Shown piece by piece: positions 55,222-63,940 of a stretch of 64,000 bases of DNA (its first letter is position 1; each line of letters opens with the position of its first letter). The DNA comes from Methylobacterium sp. PvR107. GTDB taxonomy: Bacteria > Pseudomonadota > Alphaproteobacteria > Rhizobiales > Beijerinckiaceae. The stretch is from contig NZ_JAFIBW010000001.1 of the NCBI RefSeq assembly GCF_017833295.1, positions 2,928,001-2,992,000 on the forward strand. The letters run 5' to 3'. Under the pieces are notes generated by a model. It searched no databases, was not told the origin of the DNA, and worked only from the letters and a program-made list of their open reading frames with translations. The position numbers and the translations under genes were made by a program.

Positions 55222-55476
55222 ATGAGAAGCGCGCTGATCAGATGGCTCATGGTGGCGCTTGCGGGCGTCGTGAGCACCGAAGTTTTCGCACAGCGCCGTC
55301 GGACCCCTAGGGCGGTTCCTCGCCCAACGATCGAGGCGCCGCAGTTCGGCAACCCGCGTCTACCGACCACGACGCTGCGGCCTCCTGATGACGGCATCAT
55401 TCATTGGAACACGCCGAACAAGGACGGCAATCTCGGCGGTCCAGGCACAGGTGGAAGCGGCGGCGGCGGGGGCTAA
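55222..55476 (+). CDS. Small secreted proline/glycine-rich protein
   Basis: 84 aa. A Sec signal (MRSALIRWLMVALAGVVSTE, cleavage after FA) precedes a Pro/Arg-rich mature part and a poly-Gly tail. Start ATG 55222. Followed by a hairpin terminator candidate. Function unknown. Confidence 0.5.
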   Translation: MRSALIRWLMVALAGVVSTEVFAQRRRTPRAVPRPTIEAPQFGNPRLPTTTLRPPDDGIIHWNTPNKDGNLGGPGTGGSGGGGG

Positions 55477-55561
55477 CTCTACTTCGCCTTCACCATCTGC
55501 CGCCCATGGTTCTGCACGACGTCGCGGAAGAGGTTGCCGGAGGCAGGGGCAGCGCGTGAAG

Positions 55562-55590
55562 AAGCCCGCCACGGGAAACCGGGCGGGCTT
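55562..55590. terminator. Hairpin between convergent genes
   Basis: AAGCCCGCC/GGCGGGCTT with a loop of about eleven bases lies between two convergent small genes (ends at 55476 and 55616), suiting a shared terminator. Confidence 0.55.
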
Positions 55591-55615
55591 GGTAGTATCG
55601 CCCTAATGGAGAGCG

Positions 55616-55897
55616 TTAGAAGCCCCCGCGGCGCCCGTACCCGCGACCGTAACCGCGGCCATAGCCGTGTCCGTACCCACGCCCGTAGCCGTAGCCGCGC
55701 CCGCGGAAGCGCGGGCCACCATAGCCCCGGCGACCGTAACCAATGCGCGGGCCGCCGTAGCCATATTGAACCTCTTGCACCGAAGTCGCCGCCTCAGGGA
55801 CAGCTCCGATGCCGATCTGAGCCGCGGATGCCTGGACAGGCGCGAGAAACAGGCTGGCTGCGAACAGCCCAGCCGTCAGTGCCGGTACTTTGAACAA
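55616..55897 (-). CDS. Secreted Gly/Tyr/Arg-rich repeat protein
   Basis: 93 aa from TTG 55897, with AGGAGA upstream. A signal peptide (FKVPALTAGLFAASLFLAPV, QASA) is followed by a short domain and a tail of GYGRGYG-type repeats. Similar low-complexity secreted proteins are common in Methylobacterium; the role may be in the envelope or in nucleic-acid or metal binding, but this is unknown. Confidence 0.6.
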   Translation of the reverse strand: MFKVPALTAGLFAASLFLAPVQASAAQIGIGAVPEAATSVQEVQYGYGGPRIGYGRRGYGGPRFRGRGYGYGRGYGHGYGRGYGRGYGRRGGF

Positions 55898-56110
55898 ACG
55901 CTTTCTCCTAGCCACAGCCGCGGGCGTGCGACAGTCGCTTAGGCCAACCAGACGGCCGCACCCATTGTTCCGCGTCACCTGTCCGCCTTCGCCATCTGCC
56001 GCCCGTGGTTCTGCACCCCGTCTACGGAAGAGGATTTCGGCCGACGAAGCCATGACGCGTGCCTGGGTGGCGATCCAGCCGGGATGCGCTACACCTTTAC
56101 CGAGTCCGTC

Positions 56111-56140
56111 AAAAGCCCGCGTCGGCGCGCCAGGCGGGCT
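56111..56140 (-). terminator. Terminator-like hairpin
   Basis: AGCCCGC/GCGGGCT with four T on the minus strand. No matching gene end is near, so its use is unclear. Confidence 0.4.
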
Positions 56141-56503
56141 GAGTTAGCGCTCTGTGTGAGACATGGATACCGAGTCGCTCTTGTGTATCTACGCGACCGA
56201 CTCAAGCGACCGTTCTGCGGCCGGCGCCACGTTTGGTTTATCCGGTAATTGCCGCAAGGCTCTACAAATCATCTGACGTATATGGGCGCGAACCTGAGCG
56301 CTATTTAGCACGTCTTTGATGTCGTCAATATTTGACTTACGGTATATTGTCATGACGGCCATCCAGATGATAGAGTTGATTTCAGATCAACCAATCGCCC
56401 TCAGGGCTTTCTCATAACCGAAGAGTATTCGCAACTCAACTCAAATTTACACAGTTTGATAAAAAACAGTTCCTGCAGCGGCAGCAAGCAAGGGGAGGAA
56501 TGG

Positions 56504-56755
56504 ATGTTGCAGCGATTTTATTTTGATGTTGATAATGGCCGTGAAATCGTTCGAGATGATGAAGGCGTTGAGGCTGAAGACTTTGAACAAGCGCTAGCTG
56601 ACGCGCGTAGCGTCATCAGCGAAATGGCTGCCGAGCTGGCGGTCGCCAACCTCAGCGGCCCATGTTCGATTATTGTGCGAGATGAAACGGGATTGACACT
56701 CGCGCAGGTGCCACTTGGATTATTCTCCACGCCGCCGCAGGAGCCGAAAATCTAA
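56504..56755 (+). CDS. DUF6894-like protein
   Basis: 83 aa, strong GGGGAGG before ATG 56504. RFYFDVDNGREIVRDDEGVE, ALADARSVISEMAAELA and VRDETGLTLAQVPL follow the DUF6894 pattern. These short proteins are highly multiplied in Methylobacterium; function unknown. A fragment of the same family is at 9091. Confidence 0.65.
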   Translation: MLQRFYFDVDNGREIVRDDEGVEAEDFEQALADARSVISEMAAELAVANLSGPCSIIVRDETGLTLAQVPLGLFSTPPQEPKI

Positions 56756-56984
56756 ACCTTGGGCGGTCAGCTCAATCCGCCTCTGCCATCTGCCGCTCGC
56801 GTTCCTGCATCTCGTCGCTGAAGAGGCGACGTGGCAACCACTACGTCGGCCGCGCGAGTAGAGCATCATCCAAATAGGGGTAGTGTTCCGGAGCACGTCG
56901 CGAAGTAATGTGTGGTGCTTAACCATGTCTCGCACCGTCATCGCCGATGAGACTATGTGGCGTCGGTGCTGGAGGGTCTCCACC

Positions 56985-57368
56985 ATGTTGACTCGCAGCG
57001 TCATCAGCCTTGCCGCCCCGGTCTTCCTGATCGCTTCGTGGGCCGCTCCGTCCTTGGCCCAGCCCGCCGCCAATGGGGGGCCGAAATTTCTCATCCACGG
57101 CAACTATTGCGGTCCAGGCAACAACGCTCCGCTGCCCCCAATCGACGCTCTCGACGCAGCGTGTGCCCGCCACGACGCCTGCACGCCGGATGTCGGCCTG
57201 CCCTCGAAGGCCTGCAACCTTCGGCTGGAGCGAGAGGCGGAGGCAGTCGCCCGGGATCCGTGCCAGCCGGATGATGTCCGTTCCCTAGCTGGCCTCGTAG
57301 CCTCCTTCGCGGCCTCCAACGCATCGAGCCCCGCTCCGACAGTGCTCCCGGCCAGGTTCGGTCGCTAA
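56985..57368 (+). CDS. Secreted phospholipase A2-like protein
   Basis: 127 aa. A signal peptide (LTRSVISLAAPVFLIASWAA, PSLAQ) precedes a short domain whose CGPGN loop, then IDALDAACARHDACTP, reproduce the PLA2 Ca-binding-loop and C-x2-HD-x-C active-site helix. Six Cys could form three disulfides. It could cleave membrane phospholipids outside the cell. Start ATG 56985 is set by the signal peptide. Bacterial members are seen in secreted toxins and effectors. Confidence 0.6.
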   Translation: MLTRSVISLAAPVFLIASWAAPSLAQPAANGGPKFLIHGNYCGPGNNAPLPPIDALDAACARHDACTPDVGLPSKACNLRLEREAEAVARDPCQPDDVRSLAGLVASFAASNASSPAPTVLPARFGR

Positions 57369-57396
57369 GAGGCTGGGGGCTCAGCCCCCCGCCAGC

Positions 57397-57591
57397 CGGA
57401 GCCATCGTCCTCCCTCCTCGGCCAGAGGGGACCTCGGGCGTCCCCTTGAGGTGCGCGACGGAGACCCGAACTGCCGGGATCAGCGGATAGCGCCCGCGCT
57501 CGGCTTTCGGCAGGACGCCCTCGGCGGTCAGCTGCTCGACTCGACGCGCCGTCATGTCGAACGCGTGCGCGAGCGTGCCGACCGGCACCAT
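57397..57591 (-). pseudogene. Helix-turn-helix (Nu1/MerR-like) fragment
   Basis: MVPVGTLAHAFDMTARRVEQ, LTAEGVLPKAERGRYPL and VRVSVAHLKG match the DNA-binding N-terminus of phage terminase small subunits (Nu1-like) or related regulators. The frame then runs antisense through the PLA2 gene with no natural end, so only the domain's start is preserved. Confidence 0.4.
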
Positions 57592-57892
57592 CGGCGCGAG
57601 GTCGGCGGCGCAATCAACGGCGGCTGATTCCGCTTCCAGGAAGTCGCTTTCCTCCAAGCCACGATGACAAATCTCATTCGAGGCAGTGAAGCGAAGCGCA
57701 CTGGAAAATTTGATACGTCGACAGAAGCTTTGCTCGAGCGGACACTCGGAATTGGTCACCCTGGCCCAGGACTCACAGTAAGTTGTATTCAGAGTATAAA
57801 TGCAACTATGTGGTATTCGGGTCCCACCCTCTGGCAGTGACGGACGGTCGCTCACCGCACCCCTGCCGATCGCCACGCTGCGTCACGGGCCG

Positions 57893-58042
57893 CTACCTCG
57901 CTGCCGTCTCGTGCAGGAGGTCGGGCCGGATCGGTGCTCGCTCGGTGGTGCCAATGCCATGCGCATCACCATGATCGACGGGCGTGGTCTCGATGACCGG
58001 CACGTCGTCCTGGGCGGTGGTGTCGGGCTTGGTGGCTGCCAT
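57893..58042 (-). CDS. Small hypothetical protein
   Basis: 49 aa from ATG 58042, GGAGAG upstream. Hydrophilic and Thr/Pro-rich (AATKPDTTAQDDVPVIETTP). Unknown. Confidence 0.35.
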   Translation of the reverse strand: MAATKPDTTAQDDVPVIETTPVDHGDAHGIGTTERAPIRPDLLHETAAR

Positions 58043-58278
58043 GATGGCTCTCCGGACTGTCGGGGTGTCGGGACCGCGGCGGGGGTGACCCCTCCCGCCA
58101 CGATGCCGGATTGTCCCTGACTTGGTCAGGGAGTGCAGTCGTGCCGGCCTTTGGATCACCGGTCCCATGGCCATGGTCGTTCGGAGACAGGCTGACTTTC
58201 CGGTGTTGGGCTGACTGCATCGCCCTCAATGGCGCGGGTGACGGAGGCCCGTGCAGGTCTGGCCCACGCAATCCTGTG

Positions 58279-58545
58279 TCAGGCCACGCGCGGCCAGCGG
58301 GAGCCGTCGGCGGCATAGCGCTCAGCGCCGACCGTGAAGGCGGAGCCGGGCGTGTGCAGGTCGCGGCGGGTTTGCTCGACGGCCGATCGGGTCTGCGTGT
58401 CCTTGGCCTCAGCCTCCCGGCTTCGAGCCAGATCCGCAGCGATGCGTTCTGCCGAACTCAGCTTGCGCTCGGAGGCATTCGGCTCGGGCTTCCGGAACAG
58501 GCGACGTGCCCAGGCGGCGCCGTCCTCGATTTCAGCGCGGTTCAT
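58279..58545 (-). CDS. Hypothetical coiled protein
   Basis: 88 aa, GGGAGG before ATG 58545. Charged helices (ASERKLSSAERIAADLARSR) and the ending YAADGSRWPRVA. It follows the coiled-coil gene at 58618 on the same strand and is probably co-transcribed. Function unknown. Confidence 0.5.
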   Translation of the reverse strand: MNRAEIEDGAAWARRLFRKPEPNASERKLSSAERIAADLARSREAEAKDTQTRSAVEQTRRDLHTPGSAFTVGAERYAADGSRWPRVA

Positions 58546-58617
58546 TGACGATCCTCCCGTGGATCGGGGCGATCTCGCCCCAGACATAGCCCGCGTCGGT
58601 GCCCAAGGCGGGTAGCT

Positions 58618-59067
58618 TCACGCGGCCGGCATCGAGCTGTGCGGCTGGTCGGACCTGCCGTTCCAGCTGCAGCGAGGCTCGCCAGGCGGGACCGGATCGG
58701 CACCGTCGGGCAAGGCAAAGTTGGCGGCCTCGATCAGTGCGGCCCGCTCGCGGATCTTCGTCAGCAACGGCACCAGGCGATGCGCCTCGGTGACGTACTG
58801 ATCGGCCAAGGTTGCGACCTCGGCTGAAGCCTTCAGGGCCTTACGGTGGAGATCCTTGCGGCGCTTCTGCTCGGCTTCGTGCGCGGCCTTGGCTTCAGCC
58901 TCGGCGAGCACAGCAGCGGCGTGCTGCACCTCCAGCTGCTCGAGCCGGATCTCGGTGAGCGCAACACGATGGTCCAGGGCGGCCACGTCGCCGGCGGTGC
59001 CATTCAACAATACGTCGGCGCGGTGGGCTTCCAAGCGGGCCATCATCCGGGCCGAGCCGGGCACCAT
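58618..59067 (-). CDS. Coiled-coil protein, possibly continuous with the RHH protein
   Basis: About 149 aa from ATG 59067 (MVPGSARMMARLEAHRAD). Long heptad-like helices (LTEIRLEQLEVQHAAAVLAE, AEAKAAHEAEQKRRKDLHRK). It overlaps the ribbon-helix-helix gene in another frame, so the two may once have formed one RHH-plus-coiled-coil protein divided by a frameshift near 59090. Confidence 0.45.
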   Translation of the reverse strand: MVPGSARMMARLEAHRADVLLNGTAGDVAALDHRVALTEIRLEQLEVQHAAAVLAEAEAKAAHEAEQKRRKDLHRKALKASAEVATLADQYVTEAHRLVPLLTKIRERAALIEAANFALPDGADPVPPGEPRCSWNGRSDQPHSSMPAA

Positions 59068-59212
59068 GACGGGCGAGATGCGCGCCCAGGCTCTGGCGCG
59101 TGAACTCAGACATGGTCTGGCCACGCTGGCGGGCGGTGGCTTCTACCGCTCGGGCGAGGTCGGTTTCGACCTTCAGCCGAAGCAAAGCATCTCGGCGAAG
59201 AGGATTGGTCAT
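58895..59212 (-). CDS. Ribbon-helix-helix protein
   Basis: Starts MTNPLRRDALLRLKVETDLA; the RHH core is LRLKVETDLARAVEATARQR plus GQTMSEFTRQSLGAHLAR. The first 55 residues look real, but the rest is Arg/Pro-rich run-on that overlaps the coiled-coil frame, so the true end is uncertain. RHH proteins of this type serve as plasmid or antitoxin regulators. Confidence 0.4.
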   Translation of the reverse strand: MTNPLRRDALLRLKVETDLARAVEATARQRGQTMSEFTRQSLGAHLARHGARLGPDDGPLGSPPRRRIVEWHRRRRGRPGPSCCAHRDPARAAGGAARRCCARRG

Positions 59213-59417
59213 GATGTGGCCACGCCTCGATCACTGCATAGCCAGATACCTGCTTCATCTATACAGCTTCGGCAAGACGCCGATGCCTTACCGTGAACGC
59301 GCGATTCGGCACTGCCGTCGCCCTTAGTTGTCAATTTTTGTCGTACGTTATGTTTGGTCCCGTCATTTCATGCCAATATGCCGTATCTCGATTGTCCAGT
59401 TTTGCGAAGAGGGAGCC

Positions 59418-59723
59418 ATGATTGGGCAGGCACCACGAGTGGCGAGGGAGTTTCACGTCGGTCCGCGCGGTGATCGGTATGCGTTGACGCGCGATCTGAA
59501 GACGGGGCAGCCTTATGTGCTGCATCGCCCATGCGCGACTGATCCTGAGGTTCAGATAGATCTTGGCGCGTTTCTGGTGCTGTTCCGAGGCCAGGAAAGG
59601 GACGACCTGCTGGAACTGATCGCGTCACTGCTGCCGGAGGATGAGCAAGCTGCACAGGACAGTGCGAACGTCCTACGACCGCCGCGATTTATGTCGCGCT
59701 GGATGCCGGTCCGGCAGGTCTGA
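59418..59723 (+). CDS. Hypothetical 101-aa protein
   Basis: GAGGGAG precedes ATG 59418. REFHVGPRGDRYALTRDLKT, PYVLHRPCATDPEVQIDLGA and a helical LLELIASLLPEDEQAAQD. Family of unknown function seen in Hyphomicrobiales. Confidence 0.55.
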   Translation: MIGQAPRVAREFHVGPRGDRYALTRDLKTGQPYVLHRPCATDPEVQIDLGAFLVLFRGQERDDLLELIASLLPEDEQAAQDSANVLRPPRFMSRWMPVRQV

Positions 59724-59827
59724 CGTCCGTCGCCTGACCCAGCCGGCGCCCTACTCAATTTGGGGGACGAACACGGCGGCCCTCAGCGATAAAGCGCGCT
59801 CTGGGGTTCCGACAGAGGCCTTTTCTG

Positions 59828-60070
59828 ATGAGGCTTGATCTCGATCTTCCGGAAAAATGGGTCGTTGATCCCGAGGATGTGGCGCACCGGCTCGGTGTGA
59901 GCACGGCGGCCCTGAAGCGCTCCGTTATTGAGGGGAACGCCAGGGTTCTGATCGTTCCTGGGAGCTGGGCGGACATAGGAAGTTCGCGCGTCACCGTTCA
60001 TCTGTACGACGGCGGGTGGCAAGGCACGTTCGACCAGAGCGGGCAGCTGGTCGCTGAGCATGTCTGGTAA
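59828..60070 (+). CDS. DUF6522-like protein, first paralog
   Basis: 80 aa. MRLDLDLPEKWVVDPEDVAH, RLGVSTAALKRSVIEG and RVTVHLYDGGWQGTFDQSGQ follow the layout of DUF6522-type proteins: short strand, helix-turn-helix-like pair, then a beta-hairpin. It is similar over its whole length to the gene at 60441-60683. Function unknown. Confidence 0.55.
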   Translation: MRLDLDLPEKWVVDPEDVAHRLGVSTAALKRSVIEGNARVLIVPGSWADIGSSRVTVHLYDGGWQGTFDQSGQLVAEHVW

Positions 60071-60243
60071 CGCGACCGCATCAATCCGGGCCGACGCGCG
60101 TTAACCCTCCTACTGGCAGCAGGTGGCGATGGCCGCGCGCATCCACCCAGACGTGTACACCCACTGGGCGAGCAGCGGGGCCGCCAATAGGCCCGTGCAC
60201 CGGGCGGGCGAAGACGTCGACACCCCCGACCAACTCGCCAGCC

Positions 60244-60339
60244 CGGCTCTGCCATGACGCCTGGCGCTGCAGTGGCTTGTCTGCTGATCCGACCAGTGAT
60301 CGGCTGAGCCCTGCTGCGCCAGGCGTCATGACAGAGCCG
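60244..60339. repeat. Long imperfect inverted repeat
   Basis: Twenty-nine-base arms (60244-60272 and 60311-60339) pair with only two mismatches, around a 38-base loop. The longest perfect part is CATGACGCCTGGCGC. It lies between the two DUF6522-like paralogs and could be a MITE-like insertion, an RNA hairpin or a strong terminator. Confidence 0.6.
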
Positions 60340-60440
60340 CCGCCCGCCGCTTCCGATCCTCGCGCTCGGATCCCCGGCCGCCGCGTGATATCGACAGTCT
60401 CAGCCCCGCATCTGCTGCCGAGCTGTCGGAGGGCTACTCC

Positions 60441-60683
60441 ATGCGGCTCGATCTTGGCCTCGAAGGCGATTGGATGGTTGATCCGCGCGATCTAGCCTCT
60501 CGCCTCGACGTGAGCACCAACGAGTTGAAGCGCCTGAACCGGCTGGGGCGAATTGATGCCCAACTGGCAATCGGTGCCGGCCAAGACACAGGTCTGTCGC
60601 GTGTGATTGTTCGTCTGTCCGATAGAGGCTGGTCGGGCGTTTTTGATCAGGGCGGAACTCTCATCAGCGAAGACGTTTGGTGA
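60441..60683 (+). CDS. DUF6522-like protein, second paralog
   Basis: 80 aa. MRLDLGLEGDWMVDPRDLAS, RLDVSTNELKRLNRLG and RVIVRLSDRGWSGVFDQGGT. Equal in length and layout to the protein at 59828, so the pair arose by duplication and has since diverged. Unknown function. Confidence 0.55.
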   Translation: MRLDLGLEGDWMVDPRDLASRLDVSTNELKRLNRLGRIDAQLAIGAGQDTGLSRVIVRLSDRGWSGVFDQGGTLISEDVW

Positions 60684-60793
60684 GATCATCGCAACGACGC
60701 CGCTGCTCGACGGCGGGTAATCTCATCGACTCGACGGAACCGAAAACGAGCGTATTCTCCTGTTAGCCCCGCCAGAGGGCACCGGAGGAACAA

Positions 60794-61048
60794 ATGTCTG
60801 CAAACTGGAAAGCGGTCAAAGAGGACCTCGATTGGAGTTTGAATTCGGAGGACGATGTTCAAGGCCGCGGCGACCTAAAGGCCGCCTTCAGCAAAGATAG
60901 CTCAAAGCACATGGATGCTGTAATACAATCTTACAAACATGGTCAGCGCGACAATCATAAGATTTCAAATCTATCAAGATGCGCGCATGAAGACGAGAAG
61001 CGGCTGTATAACATTGGAAGAAAGCTGGTCGGCTTGAAAGCTTTGTGA
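60794..61048 (+). CDS. Small hypothetical protein
   Basis: 84 aa with GGAGGAAC before ATG 60794. Lower GC than neighbours; Lys/Asp-rich (NWKAVKEDLDWSLNSEDDVQ, YNIGRKLVGLKAL). Unknown. Confidence 0.5.
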   Translation: MSANWKAVKEDLDWSLNSEDDVQGRGDLKAAFSKDSSKHMDAVIQSYKHGQRDNHKISNLSRCAHEDEKRLYNIGRKLVGLKAL

Positions 61049-61209
61049 CCGGGCGCACTCAGTCTGCCTGGCTCGCTTCCCACCTTGTGGGCCTGCCGTT
61101 CGGCTCTACTGCTCGGCGGGCACCCTGGCGGCACCTATGAGCCCTAAGCTGGCCGGGATGCGTTGCCTCCGAAAAGGCACCGTCGCCGCTTCCCGTTCAG
61201 GACACTCCG

Positions 61210-61596
61210 ATGAACTCCCTCATGTGGCTGCTCTCCAAGATCGTCCAATTTCTCTTCGGCAGCGGGGGGAAGCGAAGAAGCACCTCAATGGGAAAAGAGG
61301 ATGAGGCAGGAGGCTTCGAGAGCCAGACCGCGACCAGAAGCAGGAACTTCGATGACGATTATCGAGCCGCCACAAAGATCCTGAAGATGCGAATGGACGC
61401 CCGCTTCCCCGACAATTTCCATGCGCGGATGGGTTCCGAGACAAACAGCATGCGTGACTTCGGGGACGAGCGGGCCGGCGCGATCGATACGGCTTCGGCC
61501 GCGATTGCGGCAGCGTTGCGCAACGGCGCCACCGTCAAGCAGGCGGCTGATGCGGGCGCGGCCAGCGTCGGCCTTCGAGTGGCTTCTGGGAGGTAG
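61210..61596 (+). CDS. Hypothetical 128-aa protein
   Basis: A hydrophobic start (NSLMWLLSKIVQFLFGSGGK) suggests membrane contact; the rest is soluble, with an Ala-rich helix at the end (IDTASAAIAAALRNGATVKQ). No family recognised. Confidence 0.5.
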   Translation: MNSLMWLLSKIVQFLFGSGGKRRSTSMGKEDEAGGFESQTATRSRNFDDDYRAATKILKMRMDARFPDNFHARMGSETNSMRDFGDERAGAIDTASAAIAAALRNGATVKQAADAGAASVGLRVASGR

Positions 61597-61633
61597 TTTG
61601 TGGGGCGAGCCAACCACCCTGAGGGGACATCCC

Positions 61634-62238
61634 ATGGCTCGCATCCGCTCCGCCCGCGTCAGCACCCTTGACCAGGATCTCGACGCCCAGCGCGCCCGTC
61701 TGAAGGCTGAAAGCTGCGGCATCGTTCGCGCCGAGAAGGTTTCAGGTGGCTCGCGTGAGCGCCGGCCCGAGTTGGCGACGGATATCGAGTTCCTGCGCCC
61801 TGGCGACGAACTCGTCGTAACCCGCCTCGACCGGCTCGGGCGCGACACCCGTGACGTGCTCAGCCTAATCCACGAGGCCAGCAACGGGGGACGTTCGTGA
61901 CCGTCCTCGACCCGCATGTCTCGACACGTGGCGCGTTGGGTCACGTCGTGCTCGGCATGGTCGCCCAGATGGAGCGTCGCTTCATCAAAGAGCGCCAACG
62001 CGACGGCATTGAGCGTGCGAAGGCCGTCGGCATCTATGTTGGCGGCAAGCGTCGGCTCGACCGCGAACGAATCAGAGTTCTGCACGCCGAAGGCGCTGGC
62101 CCGGCAGCCATCGCGCGGATTGTCGGTTGTTCGCGTATGCAGGCCTACCGCGTGCTTCAGGAGGGATGTGAAGCCGACGTCGCGAACGGCCGAGTTGGGT
62201 GGGTTTCTGCTGTTCTGCTTTCGGACAGAAGAGCATGA
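61634..62238 (+). pseudogene. Serine recombinase (resolvase), frameshifted
   Basis: From ATG 61634 the frame gives ARIRSARVSTLDQDLDAQRA and VTRLDRLGRDTRDVLSLIHE to a premature stop at 61900. From 61897 another frame continues with VSTRGALGHVVLGMVAQMER, RFIKERQRDGIERAKAVGIY and a C-terminal HTH (AIARIVGCSRMQAYRVL). The halves make one Hin/Tn3-type resolvase of about 190 aa split by a frameshift near 61890. It is a different family member from the island's resolvase. Confidence 0.75.
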
Positions 62239-62595
62239 AAACGGACGTCGTCTCGTGCTCAAATGCGACTCGCTGCCCAAGGTGAGAACGCCTCGATTAC
62301 AGGTAAAAAGCCTCATCGTTGTCGCTTAATTGTTCTAACGCTTCTTTATGAACCTTACCGACTATCAAGAGCGTTCCTGCGCCGTTAAACAGGTACCGAA
62401 TATATCTTAAGTTGCTGATTGTTCGATTTTGACATGAACCATTTTCTATCATAAGTTAGTAAATCGCGGGCGGTTCGTGCAAAATTAGACATTCCCAGTA
62501 AGACAGGATCGCCGTTTAATAGTAAAACCATGCAAACGCTGTTTTCGACCTAGTTTTTACATCCAAGCGGCAAGTTCCAGAGCTGGCGCGATGCG
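62239..62595. other. AT-rich intergenic region, no gene seen
   Basis: Markedly lower GC (about 62,320-62,560). No ORF of note; it may hold the AraC gene promoter. Confidence 0.4.
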
Positions 62596-63531
62596 ATGTC
62601 TGACATGCGCGTGCCAACCGAGATGAAGCGCCTGACCGACGATCCATTCGACGGTAAGCTGGAATTTGCCAAGATCGGCTCGATCGAAGCGATACGCACC
62701 TCGCACAGTGCGTTGCGGGCTGAGGCGACACCCAATCTGGTCCGGCGTCATGGCCAGGGAAACAGCGTCGGAATATTCCTCCGGCTCGCTGGGGTTGCAC
62801 GGACCGGTCAATCCGACAGGACCTCCGTGCAACGTCCTGGCGACCTCATGGTGCTCGACTGCAGTCCGGCCACGCAGGAGTACAGCGCGGGCAGCCAGAT
62901 GCTCACCCTCCACATACCCCGTGAGCGACTGGAGTCTTTCCTCGGCCCAGCCCGTCTCTACAGCGGGCTGACGATCGGTGCGGACCTCGGAAGCACCGCC
63001 TTGACAACAGCCTTCCTGACCGAGCTGATGCAGGTCAGCCAAAGCCTCACGCCGGACGTCGCCGACCGCATGACGTCGATCGGCGTCGACCTCATCGTGG
63101 CCTGTCTCGCCGAGCGGATAGCGCAGGAGGTGCCGCGCTCCATTCACGGCAACGCTACGGTCCAGCGTGCCAAGGCCTACGTCGAGGCACACTTGAGTGA
63201 CACGACCCTCGACCCGCCGCACCTCGCCGCCGCCATGGGCGTGTCGCTCCGCCGGCTGCAGGAGCTGTTCCACGAGCGCGGCCGGCACATCTCCGACTAC
63301 ATCTGGGAGCGCCGTCTGGAGGCGGGCTCTAAGCGGCTGTCCGACCCGGCCTGCGCCCACCTGTCGATCAGCATGCTGGCTTACGGCTGCGGCTTCAGCA
63401 GCCAGGCGCATTTCGCTCGCCGCTTCAAAGATCGCTACGACATAAGCCCTCGTGACTACCGGCAGGCGCACAGACAGGACGCGCAACCGGTCGCGTCCGC
63501 TTTCCGGCTATCGTTCTCGTCAGCGGAGTGA
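62596..63531 (+). CDS. AraC-family transcriptional regulator
   Basis: 311 aa. N-terminal AraC_binding_2-type sensing domain (to about 180) and a C-terminal pair of helix-turn-helix motifs (LDPPHLAAAMGVSLRRLQEL, ISMLAYGCGFSSQAHFARRF, KDRYDISPRDYRQ). It resembles regulators of aromatic or nitrile catabolism. No target gene lies directly downstream, so its regulon is elsewhere. Confidence 0.85.
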   Translation: MSDMRVPTEMKRLTDDPFDGKLEFAKIGSIEAIRTSHSALRAEATPNLVRRHGQGNSVGIFLRLAGVARTGQSDRTSVQRPGDLMVLDCSPATQEYSAGSQMLTLHIPRERLESFLGPARLYSGLTIGADLGSTALTTAFLTELMQVSQSLTPDVADRMTSIGVDLIVACLAERIAQEVPRSIHGNATVQRAKAYVEAHLSDTTLDPPHLAAAMGVSLRRLQELFHERGRHISDYIWERRLEAGSKRLSDPACAHLSISMLAYGCGFSSQAHFARRFKDRYDISPRDYRQAHRQDAQPVASAFRLSFSSAE

Positions 63532-63940
63532 CCGTAACGGGTCGATCGCTGCCTGTCCGCTTCATGATCACAAGCGGGCCAGCCAGCGAGAGGTCTCGTC
63601 GCCCCCGGCCATTCACAGCCGTTCTGGCCCCACAATGTTAGGATCGCATACTCGACGGCGTCGAGGTGCCCCGCCGCGTTCAGGCGGCCTAAGCGCTCGA
63701 TCTCGGTCACCACCACCGTGGTCGTCAGGAGCGAGCCATTATCGCCCTGTGACGCGCCCTGACCATCATCAGGCGTACACGCCACACGTCACTAATGCAG
63801 AAACGTCCCACGCCAAGGGCCAAGCCGGCGCGCTTCTCCACGCTGGTGTCACGGTCATCCATGGCGCAGCGCCTGTCGCCGTCGTCGATGGGTCGTCATG
63901 CCCTTTCTCCTCCTCGGTGGAGTGCGGCGCGGGCTTCAGA
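63532..63940. other. Intergenic region, no supported gene
   Basis: A minus-strand frame (63580-63785, MACTPDDGQGASQGDNGSLL) shows some coding character (TTTVVVTEIERLGRLN) but no recognisable domain. Confidence 0.3.
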
